Origin: Agarophyton chilense
Lineage: Eukaryota; Rhodophyta; Florideophyceae; Gracilariales; Gracilariaceae
Assembly (NCBI GenBank): GCA_030374765.1
Contig: JARGXX010000012.1
Location: 310,001-374,000, forward strand
DNA length: 64,000 nt
Reading direction: 5' to 3'
Within the stretch, counting starts at the first letter, position 1; each line of letters begins with the position of its first letter. Shown here one piece after another: positions 21,806-33,320 of the stretch. The translations under genes were made by a program, and so were the position numbers. Below the pieces are notes generated by a model. It was given only the letters and a program-made list of their open reading frames with translations. It was not told where the DNA came from and did not search any database.

Positions 21806-23101
21806 TCACGTCCACTCGTACTGTTGTGCCAGATCCCACATAGCTTCTGCGTCACGCCTCCATTCTGTGGAAAGTGCCATGCATGACTTCGGAGAAAGAG
21901 TACGAATCTCATGGTGCTCTTCCTCACGAATGAAGATCGCTATAGGCTCCCTGCGTAAACACCATATCAATCTATACCGCGTTTTTGCCGTAATTCGAGC
22001 AAGTGCAGGAAGGCTTGCGCCAGTAAAGAGCCGTTCACGTCCATCCTCATCCGAGACGCCGTCCCCAACGCGGCTCCTATCCGCTGAACCCCAATACGCC
22101 TGGTAGAACAAAGCCAAAATCCTTGGGCGGGCAACAGACAAATGTATGTGTGAAAGAAGATTGATATCTCTTCCTCCACCAGCAAGTATCAACATTGCAT
22201 CTACAGTGCCGGCACCATCCACGGTATTCAGAAGTGAATTCAGACGCTCAATATCGCTTATAATTCCAGCATCGACTACTTCCACCTTGGCTTCGATACC
22301 CTGCAATGGCTTTTGAAAATGCTCATAGTGCACACGACATGCTTCGTAGGCACTCCACCTTTCTTGTAGCACGATACCAGACCAGCCGTTCTGCATGAAG
22401 ATATGGCCAGCGTACAATTGGCCATGCGCTCTTGACGATTCGATTTCGATGAATGTCTTCTTTGTGGCTCCAACAATAGAAGTGATATAAATCAGTACGT
22501 TCTGTAATGGGGATGCAGCGGCCGCCGATTCGATTTGTGCGTACGGAATACTCAGCGGCCTACAGTTTCGGCTTTCCGGAAGCCATGAAATTCGAAGGTA
22601 CTTAGAAGACGCTTGTTGAAGAATACGAGGGTCGTCCGCTTGGTTTAAATAGGAAACGAGTCGCTTATGAGCATTTTTTCGAGCCGTGCAAACGTTTGTT
22701 GGAAGATCCAGCATTTCCCGAATAGACAGTCCAAGTAGAACGACAAAAACTGCGAAGTGGGCTCCAGCGACTGGCGAAATGTACATCCTCACAGGATGCG
22801 ATTGATCACCTTTCATCTCATCTTCGAAAGGTTCAGGACGGTTCACTACGAAGTTCTGCTGGTGAACCAATTCCTCGACATGAGTATTTCTGCTCAAAAT
22901 ACGTGTTGGAAAATTCTGTGAAATTAAGAGACTACGCAATAAGGTTACAGTCCCCGAAAATCGAAACGCAACAAACAAGGAATTGCAGTCCACCGCGACA
23001 CACGTCCAAAGGATGGCTCGGTCGCAAGTGAAATTCGAAATCGCAAATTGTGCACTCAAATTCAGCGATTCCGGCCATTTCAGTGTACTCAGTTTGCGCA
23101 T
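21806..23101 (-). CDS. Uncharacterised protein with weak FkbM-type methyltransferase resemblance
   Basis: The protein of 431 residues starts MRKLSTLKW and is intronless as read. A hydrophobic segment at about residues 113-130 (AHFAVFVVLLGLSIREM) could be a membrane anchor. The segment around residues 215-260 (TKKTFIEIESSRAHGQLYAG ... NGWSGIVLQE) recalls FkbM-family methyltransferases, where FIEIGxxDG...GWxGxxxE binds S-adenosylmethionine. Here the glycine-rich part of motif I is missing, so activity is doubtful. It converges tail to tail with guanine deaminase. I would call it hypothetical; the family link is a suggestion. Confidence 0.5.
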   Translation of the reverse strand: MRKLSTLKWPESLNLSAQFAISNFTCDRAILWTCVAVDCNSLFVAFRFSGTVTLLRSLLISQNFPTRILSRNTHVEELVHQQNFVVNRPEPFEDEMKGDQSHPVRMYISPVAGAHFAVFVVLLGLSIREMLDLPTNVCTARKNAHKRLVSYLNQADDPRILQQASSKYLRISWLPESRNCRPLSIPYAQIESAAAASPLQNVLIYITSIVGATKKTFIEIESSRAHGQLYAGHIFMQNGWSGIVLQERWSAYEACRVHYEHFQKPLQGIEAKVEVVDAGIISDIERLNSLLNTVDGAGTVDAMLILAGGGRDINLLSHIHLSVARPRILALFYQAYWGSADRSRVGDGVSDEDGRERLFTGASLPALARITAKTRYRLIWCLRREPIAIFIREEEHHEIRTLSPKSCMALSTEWRRDAEAMWDLAQQYEWT

Positions 23102-23645
23102 AATCGTTATGGCTCGGCCCCGTCAGAGCATTTGATCAAGGACGCAAACATCAAATATGGCGCCAACGAAGCCACCCAAACCCTGTACCAACCAGAAAAA
23201 GAAACTCCTGCCATGTAGCACCATAAACGGAAAACATACTATATGAGCGATCAAAACGTCTTCTCTCACAATAGAAGTTGCTTGACAGAAAGTTAAACTT
23301 GGTTTCATCTTTTACGCTAACATTCGCACCTCTGCAAACGCATTTGAACCAAAAATTTGCAGAAAAATCTCTAAAGCAATTTGCATAAACGGAGAGAACA
23401 TAAAGCTTTAAACGCCAAGATGAAGACAGAACTTCCGCATTTAATCCCTCTTTTAATTCTAACTGATAACAACACCACGTCGTTGTGCCGCATTCGTTTA
23501 TCTCACTAAATCTTTGCCATATAGTGGCAGAAGGGCTGACCTTTAAGGTTGTCAATATACTACACTGACCTTGTACGTGATGGATGCGAGGGATCATCGG
23601 CCATACAGCTCCGGGCAAGCTACTATCTAGAGGTTTTCAGCCACG
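23102..23645. other. Intergenic, 5' side of the FkbM-like gene
   Basis: AT-rich sequence upstream of a minus-strand gene. A 155-codon minus-strand frame (23151-23618) has Cys/Trp/Phe-rich content without any motif and is not called. The retrotransposon nest begins to the right. Confidence 0.4.
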
Positions 23646-24126
23646 TGTAGTGTTTAAATGTACCTTCTGGTTGAGTAATTGTTAGTACTTGTAGTTGTAA
23701 TTATATCTATTTTAGTACAGTAGTGAAGTATCTACCTGGCACTGTAGCCAGTGCTGGCCAGGTCTCTGACACTAGCTCAGAGACCGTGCCTTGCTGGCAC
23801 CTCCCGGGTGATCTGGAGAGTGCAGTCCACTGCATATAGGGAACTGCACCCCCTCAATCCTAACCTGATAAAGACAGGCACCACTTGGGTCACGACTATA
23901 CCTTTTGGTTCATTGTTTCTCAACTACCACACAGGCTTTCCCGCGCGTCGACGCCTACCATCGTTCACCTACACGGTATAAGCCAGTTGCCCCGCCGTTT
24001 TCTCACGCTGGTTTTCACGGTGCCCTGTTACCATTGAGGTTTACTACGTCTACCTTCTAAGGTTGAGCGTCACTACGCTCCCGAAACAAGACAGTAGCAT
24101 ACCCCAGAGGTGATTGTACGGCAATT

Positions 24127-24144
24127 TGGTCTCCTGACTTAGAA
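24127..24144 (+). other. Primer-binding site of the truncated element
   Basis: TGGTCTCCTGACTTAGAA begins with the TGG expected opposite a tRNA CCA end. It differs at only one or two positions from the sites of the two other elements in the window. Confidence 0.7.
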
Positions 24145-24270
24145 AGTATTTTTAGGTTTCGTCGTTCCTTCACGGTTCACACGAGATTCAGAGAAGTATT
24201 GGACGCTCGTAGACCTATTTGGTTTCAGGAAATCCCGCAAAACAATACAGGATACCACTACTGGTCACAA

Positions 24271-24918
24271 ATGGAACGACCTAAAAGGAATAGGCGTGGT
24301 GCGAGCGCCCCGCCAAGCCATAAAGGTCCTAAAGGAGCCCCATCAGCTCAACCGATTCTGGAAAACCCCGAGGAGCTGCTCCGGCACCCTCGGGACAAAA
24401 CTTTAAAGGTAAATGGTCCGCCGCCTCTGACAACGGAACCTCACAGGGAACTACCAATTGAGGTTGCAGCGGAGGAGCTATGGCCTCAGCTCGAAGAGCG
24501 AGCGAAAGCGCTCGTCACCCTTGCAGTCGAGGATGAATTCACCGTAAAGGAGAAGCCGGATACCCGGGTGGTTCCTCTATCAATAGACGTCGATGCATTT
24601 ACCCGTATTGTGGTTGACCGAGCAGCTCAAGAGCTATCGGACAGGATACCTGAAATGGTGAAACGGTATCTCTTTACAGATGCTAGGGAGCATGTTTACC
24701 GCTCGGTGCAAGACCTTTGGGGTTCTGAGGGATTCGTAGAATCCCGACCTACACAGGTTAACATCGCAAAGCGCATATCACAAGGGTTCCAAATGGGTCA
24801 TTCCACCCATTCCAAACACTTACCTACTGTTAGTGAGTACCTACAAGGTACAAGGCAGAGTCACGTCAGTGTTCTCGGAATGCTAGTTCAGTGGTCAACA
24901 AAGGACGAATTGAAATGA
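24271..24918 (+). pseudogene. gag N-terminal fragment
   Basis: The 215-residue product starts MERPKRNRRG and is acidic and helical in the middle. It has no capsid-like core or zinc knuckle, so it covers only the part of gag before those regions. Assignment rests on its position 3' of the primer site and on a compositional likeness to the inner element's gag N-terminal half. Confidence 0.5.
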
Positions 24919-24987
24919 CCGAAAAACCCGTGAATTTATCCAAATTTGGAGGTGTTAATTTCCGAAAATATTTTCATTTGTTCATTA

Positions 24988-25019
24988 GTGCTAGTTTGTA
25001 TGGGAAGGAAAACTAGCAC
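24988..25019. other. Hairpin with 10-bp perfect stem
   Basis: GTGCTAGTTT at 24988-24997 pairs with AAACTAGCAC at 25010-25019 around a 12-base loop. It lies in the short segment that was contiguous with the transposase promoter region before the outer retroelement inserted. Function unknown. Confidence 0.7.
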
Positions 25020-25091
25020 ATATCTGCAGTTTTTCTAGTTTTGATGGAGGTAAAAGTAGAGAAGTGGTGCAGGAGCAGATTCAATCTTTGT

Positions 25092-25976
25092 TGTAGAGCA
25101 ACGCCCAGCTAGGGGATACTTGAAGATGCAATTCATAGAATGAGGATTGAACCCTCCGAGGGTTATGACTATGATCCCCTCTAAGGTGTGCTGAGGTGGC
25201 ACTGTTTTCTCGTTAGAGTTCGCCTATGAAGTGAAAATTCGGATGGCCCATGGTTGGATTGGCCCCGTGATACACGTGGCTTAATTTTGGCACCGATTTT
25301 CGGATATTTGTTAGAACGTTGGACTTTTGGGCCCTGACAGTGGGATCTCCACGTGTATGGCCCTGAGCGGGTGTGCACTACTGTAGAGTTTAGTTAGTGG
25401 GCCCTACTTAGGGAGACGAGATCTGGCAGTCCGAAGCTCAGAGTAAAATGGTAACCAAGGTTGGTCTTCGATACCTTTAGAGGTTCTTCGTCGCCATCGT
25501 TTCGGCCTTACAACCCGGAACGGGCTCTGGTTAGCAACGCCTGCGTAGGGACACGACTCTACTTGGAGAGTGCCCACTTTCGGGTTCCGTGCAACCACCC
25601 CCTTGGGACCGCTCAGACGACCTGCGTGCACGATACCCCGTGGGGGTTCTGCTTACTTGTTGCGTGCTTTTTGTGTTTCCTTTCGAGGACAGGTTTTCGC
25701 CCCTGTATTGGGTTTCTTTTGTTGTTTCGCCCCTTTTCTGGTTCTCGGGTCCGGTGCCTGTTAGTGCCCGACCCTCGCCCCGTTTTTCCTCTTCGCCGGA
25801 TTTTCCCCCATTCTTTGGGATACCCAGACCCATTCCCGACCCAACGGTTTCTACCCCTCACCTCCGTCGGTACTGCCGGAATCCCCCGTGGGAGTTACAC
25901 CCCACAATACGGGTGGAACGGAGGGCTCTGTCTCTGAGTCTGCCTCCCCCAGGGAGCAAGGCTTCGAACACCTTGA
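25092..25976 (+). repeat. Outer element 5' LTR, first part
   Basis: This is 885 bases of the LTR, up to the CTTGA target site where the inner element inserted. It matches 45291-46176 of the 3' LTR with scattered substitutions. Confidence 0.95.
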
Positions 25977-27156
25977 TGTAACGCAATGCGCTACTCGGGA
26001 GACCAGCTGCGGGTGGCGAGAGCTACACACAGGCAGAGCCTGGAAAGCCGGGGTCGGCTATCTGGCCTTAGAGTCCGCAACGACTCAAGAGAGACGTCGT
26101 CGCCAGGCGAGGAGTGTCTACTAGGCACAGACTCCTATCGTTCCACAGGAGCCCTTGGCGTCCGGAAGACGTGCTCGGAGTGGTGTCGATCCGACACGAG
26201 CCGAAGTGATCGGCCTGGATATACGCCGCGTATGACGAGTAGCCGGGGCGAGCCCCGGGATTGTACCAGAGCCCGGACGAGCGCCACAACCCTAACGTCG
26301 GCAACGGCGCACCAACCACTTCACCCAACGGGTGGCGATAGCAAAGCAGGGCAAGCCCTGAGATTGTACCAGCGCTCAGACGAGAGCGTCTGCTTGGCTA
26401 TGCCGACTGGCGCCACAAAGTGGTAATCACTCACACCCAACGGGTGACGATAGCAAAGCAGGGCAAGCCCTGGGATTGAACCAGCGCCCAGACGAATGCG
26501 CCTGCCTGGCTTTACCAGCTGCACCTGGAAGTGATACTCACTTATTCGAAGCTCCCGATCCACACCTCGGTATCCAACGGATACGGGTCTACAATCTGCT
26601 CGGGCAGTAGAACTGCCAGCGGCCCAATAGACCGAGCGAAAGTGCAATGCGCCACGCGGCGACCGATGGCCGTGAGGGCAAGGACTGGACGGGGAATACT
26701 CGATAGGCTAAAACGCGAGAGGTACCCCTGCAGCAGTTGATCAGACTGTTGCCTGTCTTGTCGGCGTCGACTGGGAACGAAGGTCCGATAACCCTATAGT
26801 CTCAAGACACGAACTAGTAGTTCGGAGGGCCTCACGCCTTCTTTCGGACTTTACTTCGGTATAGCCCCCGGCGACCCGGCGCTCAAGTACCGCCGGCCGC
26901 TTAGCAGTTAGCCAGTACGATAGATTACAACTAATAAATACAATTAAAAATTACAAGGCAGCAGTGCAGAGCACTGTATGGTGCCAACCACACGAACTAG
27001 CTGCCGGCCATTGCCACACGTATGACACCTAGCGCCATGCACGGTATTTCATCCTGGCAGTATGCCAGCTATTACGGCGTCGTCACTGTTTAGTGTAAGG
27101 AGGTCGGAGGAGGATGGCTTCTTGTCCTAAATAAGGGCCCGGCGCGTTGCGTCACA
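25977..27156 (-). repeat. Inner element 3' LTR (left copy)
   Basis: Nearly identical to 35723-36901. It contains internal sub-repeats at about 26239-26520 and, on the minus strand, an AT-rich promoter-like segment at about 26920-26960. Confidence 0.95.
26239..26520. repeat. Sub-repeats inside the inner LTR
   Basis: Two copies of a 111-bp unit start at CACCCAACGGG (26322 and 26433). A third, partial and diverged copy lies just upstream near 26240-26290. Each carries the palindromic core CAGGGCAAGCCCTG or GGGGCGAGCCCC. The same array recurs in the other LTR at about 35985-36266. Confidence 0.8.
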
Positions 27157-27169
27157 TCACCCCCTTCTC
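27157..27169 (-). other. Polypurine tract of the inner element
   Basis: On the minus strand GAGAAGGGGGTGA lies directly before the TGTGACG start of the 3' LTR, as expected for the plus-strand primer. Confidence 0.75.
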
Positions 27170-27260
27170 AGCTTGTAGCGTCCCCGCTACAGCCAAGAGT
27201 GATACCGATCACAAGACAGCACAGCATCGCTGATATTGCTTCAACTGTGCCACGCACAGT

Positions 27261-29081
27261 ATGATAGGAACGGATCCCTGCAAGCACCGCCGTGATGGCC
27301 ACCGTGAACCGCTCTTCGAGCGATCGCTTCAACGGGTTCGCTGGGCCTCAGAGACAACCTTGTCTCGTCTTGAAGTCCCAATAGGACTCGCGAAAGTAGC
27401 CACATGGCTGCAAGATGTCGCAGAAATCGAAGAGTGATTCCGCTCGTACACCTTCAGGGAGATGGCTAGCCATCCTTCATCGCTCCTGACCGTGTGGGGT
27501 CGCGGTCACTTTTTGCGGCTGGTAATCGAACGATGAGCGCGTCTTGCCGCGTTCCGCCGCTTAATTTCCGATGACTTCATCGGCCGGGTAGACATCGAGT
27601 TCTACCGACGTCCGGCGGATGAACCGTACGTAGCGAGCACGCTACGCGAAAGCTTCCTGGACAGGGTTGAAAGTTGGGCGGACGGCCGCCCTCTGGTTCA
27701 CAAGCTTTGCTTGCCTTTCCCGTACCTCTGCGAGGATGATGAGGGGATTCCCTGGCTGACCACCTTCGAGGAAGTCCACAACGGCATGGGTGCCGAGGAG
27801 ATTGAGCGCATCCTACGGAATCCGAAAATACTCCGTGTGTTGCCTCCGACGGTCATCCGTGACAACGGAGCCAATTGGGTCCTCGACCCCTGTAGGCGCG
27901 ATGCGTCAGGCGACTTTGTCGCAAGGGTACTACCTTCGATGGACGCTTGGCGCGACCAAATCATGACGTACACGCCACATTCTTGGCGACAATTCGAGCG
28001 CATGCGGCGACATATGTACCAGGTTCTGGTAGCCTACCACCAAATCGAGGTCGACTGCTTCCAGAAAGATGTCATCCGCGACATATCATGGCCTTTGCCA
28101 TGGTGGTGGGAGGAAGTTGAAGTCCCCTACGGGTTCTTCAACGAAATTCCACCGGTAGTCGTCTACCGTGGCTCATACTTCACCAGGTATCCTGGATACC
28201 AAACAGTGCTCCGCACTGAATGGGCCTGCTCGGTGGCACGCCATCTCATCTATGAGGCCCGCGCGGGTCGCTTATGGTGGATCCTTCCGCCGGTACGCAA
28301 GGACATAAGAGATCTTAATCTCAATGGCGTCGAGCCCGATCTGGCTGATGACGAGCGACGCAACGCCGAAGCGGAGAGTCTGGAGACTCTACTCGAATCT
28401 ATCGACAAGACCTGGTGGTCTTCTTTTCCAAAAGACGGGGTGTTTCCTGAATTCCCTGCGACGCCACGCGTCCGAATGTGTGGCGCCATGCGCCCTGCCC
28501 ACAACGATGGAGCAACTCCGGTGCATCGCAGCTGTGATTGGGTTGTTTTCAACCCAATCCTTTGGAATCTGGACATTCCAGAACAATACCTAGTCGGCCA
28601 TGACCAAGGAGGCAACCTCGTTGTGGAGAATCCGCGGGCGGACTTCACCGCTCCTCTCTCTGTAGGCCGGAGATCTACCTCGTCGAACTCGACGAACTCG
28701 GTACGCCTTGCAGAATGGCGACGCCAACAACTAGCGAAGCTAGCTTCCGGACCGAGGGATGTCGACATGGTCGACCAACCGTTGGTTAAACGGCCAAAAC
28801 TTGGATTGGTGGCCGCACCGCCAAGTGAGCTTGCAAAAGAGAACTCCGCTGCTGCTCTACTGGATGCCCTCAAGGCCTACGGGGTGACGAGCCTTGCTCA
28901 ACTCCAGGCCAGGATGGCCAACAACCCTTCGTCAACGCCGGGACCTGCTGCAGTAGCCGCACCAACCACTTCGACTACGGGGACTATCCCTGATATCAGT
29001 AGCACTGCCGTGCCTGTAGGGCCGTCGACGGCCCCTGGGGACGAACTCCTAGATAGTGAGGAGGAATTATCTCAAGTGTAG
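27261..29081 (+). pseudogene. Antisense accessory gene of the inner element
   Basis: This frame runs opposite to gag-pol, between the pol end and the 3' LTR. From the ATG at 27261 it is open for 607 codons except for TGA at 27435-27437 and 27534-27536, and the last 515 codons are uninterrupted. The product is rich in Trp, Tyr and Arg and has no membrane segment, so it is not envelope-like. Its core (LPWWWEEVEVPYGFFNEIPP, then RTEWACSVARHLIYEA and a WWILPPVR stretch) clearly matches the antisense gene of the outer element (43353-45209). Similarity extends across both TGAs upstream, suggesting one original gene. The C-terminus is a Pro/Thr/Ser tail ending in TAG. I recognise no family. An unseen intron could remove the stops. 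Confidence 0.7.
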
Positions 29082-29385
29082 CTGTCCAAACCTTCTTTTC
29101 ATAAAACAAATGCGTTCCCTTGAACACCTGCTTGCCTCCTTTGCTCTACCATTCCAGTAGGTTAGCCATCTAGCGAATTTGTTGGGATTGGGACGGGCTC
29201 TGCTCCGGCCGCAATAGCGGGGAGCCCGCACAGATCCAACCGTTTCAGTGTTGTATTTACACTTGCGAGTTTGCCTCAGCGGGTTCCACTAGGTCATGAG
29301 TGAAGCCATGGTTAGCTCGCAGAAGTATCTCATCCCGGTCGGGGACGCTGATCTTCCGTCGTCGGCAGTAGCGAACCACGAGGTT

Positions 29386-32300
29386 TCACGGCAGGCTCTC
29401 AGCTGTATGGAAGGTGTCTTTCTCTGCTGTATATCCGAGCCACCGAACTTTGTACTCGCGTTCCTCCGCCGCTCCCTGGGTATGACCCACTATCTTGTCT
29501 ATGACGCTTTCGTCATATCTCGTCAACGCGGGCGGCTTAGACGCCCCAATGACTACGTGGTCCAAGTTATGACGCTCCTCGAGTCCTTCGTTCTCAATAA
29601 GAACCGTGTGGTTTTCCTCGTCACCGCTGATGACCTTGTAAGGTCCAACGACCTTTCGTCTCAATTTACCGGAGATCTTCACACCTGGAACCTTGGGCTC
29701 TCTAGGGTCTAAGTGCCTCCGCAAGTACACATACGTACCGGGTTCCGGCATTCGCTTCTCAACGACGCGAGCATCGTACCGCTGCTTGTAGCTTTGCTGC
29801 GCTTTAGTTAAGGCACCGGTCGTGCGCGACAGCAGTTGACGCAGCTGTGTCAAAAACTGCATCTTAATCTCGCGAGGAGCCTTCCCTTTTATGGTTCCGA
29901 GTCTTTGTAGAGCCAGCGGCTCCGGGGCGTTAGCGAGTACCAACTCGAACGGGGAATGGCCGGTGCTAGAATGGACTTGTGTATTGTACCCAAAGGTCAG
30001 CGCATCGCTGTAAAGGTCCCAGTTGTGCTGATGCTCAGCAACATAATGCCTCAAGGCAGACAACATGGTTTGGTTGAACCTCTCGAATTCACCGTTGGTC
30101 TGCGGATGGTACGTGGACGTGAAGAGGTTCTTGATGCCAAGGATTTGGAAAGCGCTCTAAAAGAACTTCGAGGCGAAGTTAGATCCATTGTCCGACAGGA
30201 CAGTGACGGGTGGTCCGTAGAAAAACACCCAATGGGTGCAGAACGCCCTTGCAATTGCGAACGCATCGGTGTTCGACAAAGGGATGGTCTTCGTCAACTT
30301 TGTGAAGCGGTCACAGATCACCAGCAGGTAACGATTACCTCTACTCGTAGTCTGAAGTGGCCCCAGGATGTCGATCGCGACACTTTCCAGCGGTGCGGTC
30401 GCCGGGAACAGCTTCAATCGGGAGCTTTTTCTCACAAGAGAAATCCTCTCCTTCACACACGAGTCACACTCGTTTACCAAACGGTACACATCGGCAGCCA
30501 TGCTTGGCCAGTAATAGCGTCGACGCATCGTGGCGTACATCCTTCGTCCTCCCGGGTGTCCTGCGACACGGGGGTAATGATGCATATGCATCACGCGCTC
30601 CCTTAGCGATTTTGGTGTAAGCACCTGCTCGCTTTGATCTATTCTAGCTTTGCGGACTAATAGTCCATCATGGTCCGTGTACACACGGCATTTGGGGTCA
30701 TGGAGATATCGTTCTCTCATGTCCTCACAGAACGAGTCTGTGGCTTGCTTGGCGAGCAATTCTTCTAGCGAAATCGCCGTCAGCTCATGTTCTTCAACGT
30801 CGAGGGCGGCATCCCAAGGATGCGAGGCATTGCAGAACGAGATGCTCGGGCCTGTAGCCTCCGGCTCACACACAAAACAGGGTATATCCTCTGAAGGTCT
30901 CATAGCGGTCTCACCATCTGTGGGCATGCGCGACAACGCATCGGCCGCTTGGTTTTCCGAGCCCTTCTTGTAAATGACTTCGTAATCATACTCTGCGAGG
31001 CGTAACCTCCATCTAGTTAGGCGGCTATTCGCGTCGGAGTCCGACAATCCGAGAAGCCATCTCAAGGACTGGTGGTCGCTGATCACTGTGAAGTGCGTGC
31101 GCTCTAAGTAAGGCCGTAATATGGTCAGCGCCCACACAACTGCGAGACATTCTCGCTCCGTACTGGAGTATCTCCTCTCAGTGGCGGACAAGGTCCGGCT
31201 CCAATATCCAACTGGATGACGGATTTCGTTATGAACTTGCGTCAAGACGCAACCAATCTGGCCAGCACTGGCATCGGTCTCCACCGTAAACGGGCGGTCT
31301 GCCCTTGGTAGCTTTAACACTGGCGCGTCCGTCAGTGCTTGCTTAAGCATTTCGAACGCTTCTAACTGCTCAGCTGTGAGCTGCGGCAATCGAGGTTAAA
31401 CCTCTTTCTTCGTAAGCTCCGTCAGCGGTGCAGCAACTTTCGCGAAAATTCGCACAAAACGTCGGTAGACGTTGCACATTCCGAGAAAGGATCGAACTTC
31501 AGTCTGCGTCGCAGGTGGTCGCGCCTTCTGGAGAGCCTCAAGGTTCTTCGTGGCAACTTGCAACAGGCCCGGTTTGATTATGTGGCCAAGGTAATCTACT
31601 GACCTCCGAAAGAAGTGACAGTTCTTCAACTTCTGGGTTAACCCTGCGTTTCTGAGAACAGTGAGTATCTCGTCCACATGTCGTATGTGTTTGTCCGCAT
31701 TTTTGGAGAAGATGATGACATCATCAATATACACCAAGCAACATTGCCATTTGAATCCTGCTTGCAGGATATCCACGATTCTCTGGAACGTTGCTGGGGC
31801 ATTGCAAAGCCCAAAGGGCATACAAGTGAACCTATAAGTCCCTGCGTGACACTTGAACGTGGTTTTGTCCTGATCTTCAGGCGCGACGGACAGTTGCCAA
31901 TACCCGCTATTGCAATCTAGCGTGGTAAAGAACCGGGCCTCGCCCAAGCTGTCACGACACTCGTCTATGCAGGGTAGGGGATAGGTATCCTTCACGGTAA
32001 GGGCGTTCAGGCGCCTATAATCTACGCAGAATCGTAGGCTTCCGTCGGGTTTCGGAACAAAGACAACTGGGCTTGTCCACTCTGACCTGGCCGGTTCGAT
32101 GACACCTGCATCAAGCATACGCTTAACTTCGGCGAACTCGTGTTCTCTAATCTTCGGTCCAGCTCGATAAGTCTGCGAGTGAACAGGGGTTGCCCCTGGC
32201 ATCAACTTGATCCGATGAGGAGGTCCTCGAATCTCTCCAAGCCTACCGCTCCACATGTCTTCATGCTTACCAAGCATCTCTTTCACGGCCCGCTGCATCT

Positions 32301-33204
32301 TTGGCGAGATCTCCGAGAGATCTATCGAGTCTAAGAGGCTCGTTGGAGGCTCGGTCGTCCGCGACTCTCTAGTGTTACATGCCGGGTGTGGCCTGAGGTT
32401 TCCGGGTTTTGGTTCCTCGGGTTGTCGATCGTGCAGGATTGCGTAGATGTCTGACGGGCACTGCGGAACAGCACGACCAAGGACTTGTCCTTTACAAAGC
32501 GTCACTTTCTGACGAGCGAAGTTGGCGACAATAACTCTGAACGGTCTGTTGCTACGAACGTTCGCGACGCTCTTCGCCAGACGAACGCGAAATTTGTCGA
32601 AGAGCTTCTCTTCTGGCTGGAGGAAGCAACTTCCTCCATCGGCGCACCTCCCCAAGACGATGGTTTCAGGGCTAGGAGAAAGGGCTATCTTCCGTGCGAC
32701 GTGAATACGTCTGCAATGGTAGAAGGGGTCCTTCTTTAGCTTCTTTCTTTCACCCTTCGGTGGCGTGCGACGCCAATCAGATGCCGGTCGTCGGTATATC
32801 GGAACAGATGAGTAGTTAATCATATAGAGGGTCCCCCTCTTAGGGTGGATAGCGTCAACATGCTTATCGATGAAATCACATCCTAGGATCACGTCTGTAC
32901 TCAGACGTTCGGCGACCAGGAATGGCACGCGTGCCAGATAATACGCGATGCGGACGGTTAGCACGGTGGTGCGGCGTATTTTGAGGGCATGCCCTCCTGC
33001 GTCGTTAAGTCCGAGGGACTTCTGAGCGGGTGCCAATGGGGTTATCCTCAACCCCGGAACTGCATCCTGGTGGATGAGGTTGGGAGCGGCCCCTGTATCC
33101 AATACGGATAAAACCTCCATGGCATCGTCTTTGGTGAAGCCCACACGGGCTACAACTTTGTAGTTGAAGCGTCCTATTTTGAGGACGGGGTCCTGTTGCG
33201 GCAT
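29386..33204 (-). pseudogene. pol: pol of the inner element: protease, RT, RNase H, integrase, chromodomain
   Basis: The single reading frame has two in-frame stops, TAA at 31396-31398 and TAG at 30157-30159. In order it shows a retropepsin (VLDTGAAPNLI), reverse transcriptase (FVPKPDGSLRFCVDYRRLN, GLCNAPATFQR, YIDDVIIFS), RNase H (ETDASAGQIGCVL), the integrase zinc domain (HHYPRVAGH ... CDSCVK) and the integrase core (AIDILGPL, LSDNGSNFASKFF, YHPQTNGEFERFN). A C-terminal chromodomain ends it (VIDKIVGH ... YKVRWLGYTAEKDTFHTAE). The chromodomain places it among chromoviruses. The first stop falls at the RT/RNase H junction and the second inside the integrase core. Gag and pol are in different frames, as is usual. 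Confidence 0.92.
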
Positions 33205-33320
33205 AACAACTTCCGCATACTTGTCTAATAGACACTTGGTAACGATTTCGTCACCTTCGTCTCTGATATCCGGAGTCTTAGAAGAGGAGACTTGAGCCTC
33301 TAAGTCTGGGGGACGTTTCC

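Larger units (their letters stand above)
23646..25086 (+). mobile_element. Truncated LTR-retrotransposon fragment (LTR, primer site, gag start)
   Basis: An LTR-like block (about 23646-24123, left border uncertain) ends in CA and is followed 3 bases later by the same 18-base primer-binding site used by the two intact elements. A gag-like frame of 215 codons follows (24271-24918). It is acidic and helical, with a VVDRAAQELSDRIPEMVKRY segment reminiscent of the gag N-terminal region of the inner element. Homology to retroelements then stops by about 24920, and no 3' LTR was found. The element is therefore a 5' remnant, older than or unrelated to the nested pair. Confidence 0.6.

Noticed and set aside
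23151-23618. 155-codon minus-strand frame upstream of the FkbM-like gene
   Set aside because: Odd Cys/Trp/Phe composition, no motif, and located where the promoter of the neighbouring gene should be.
26440-26500. tRNA-like GATTGAACC sequence in the inner LTR
   Set aside because: It belongs to a 111-bp LTR sub-repeat and no cloverleaf could be drawn around it.
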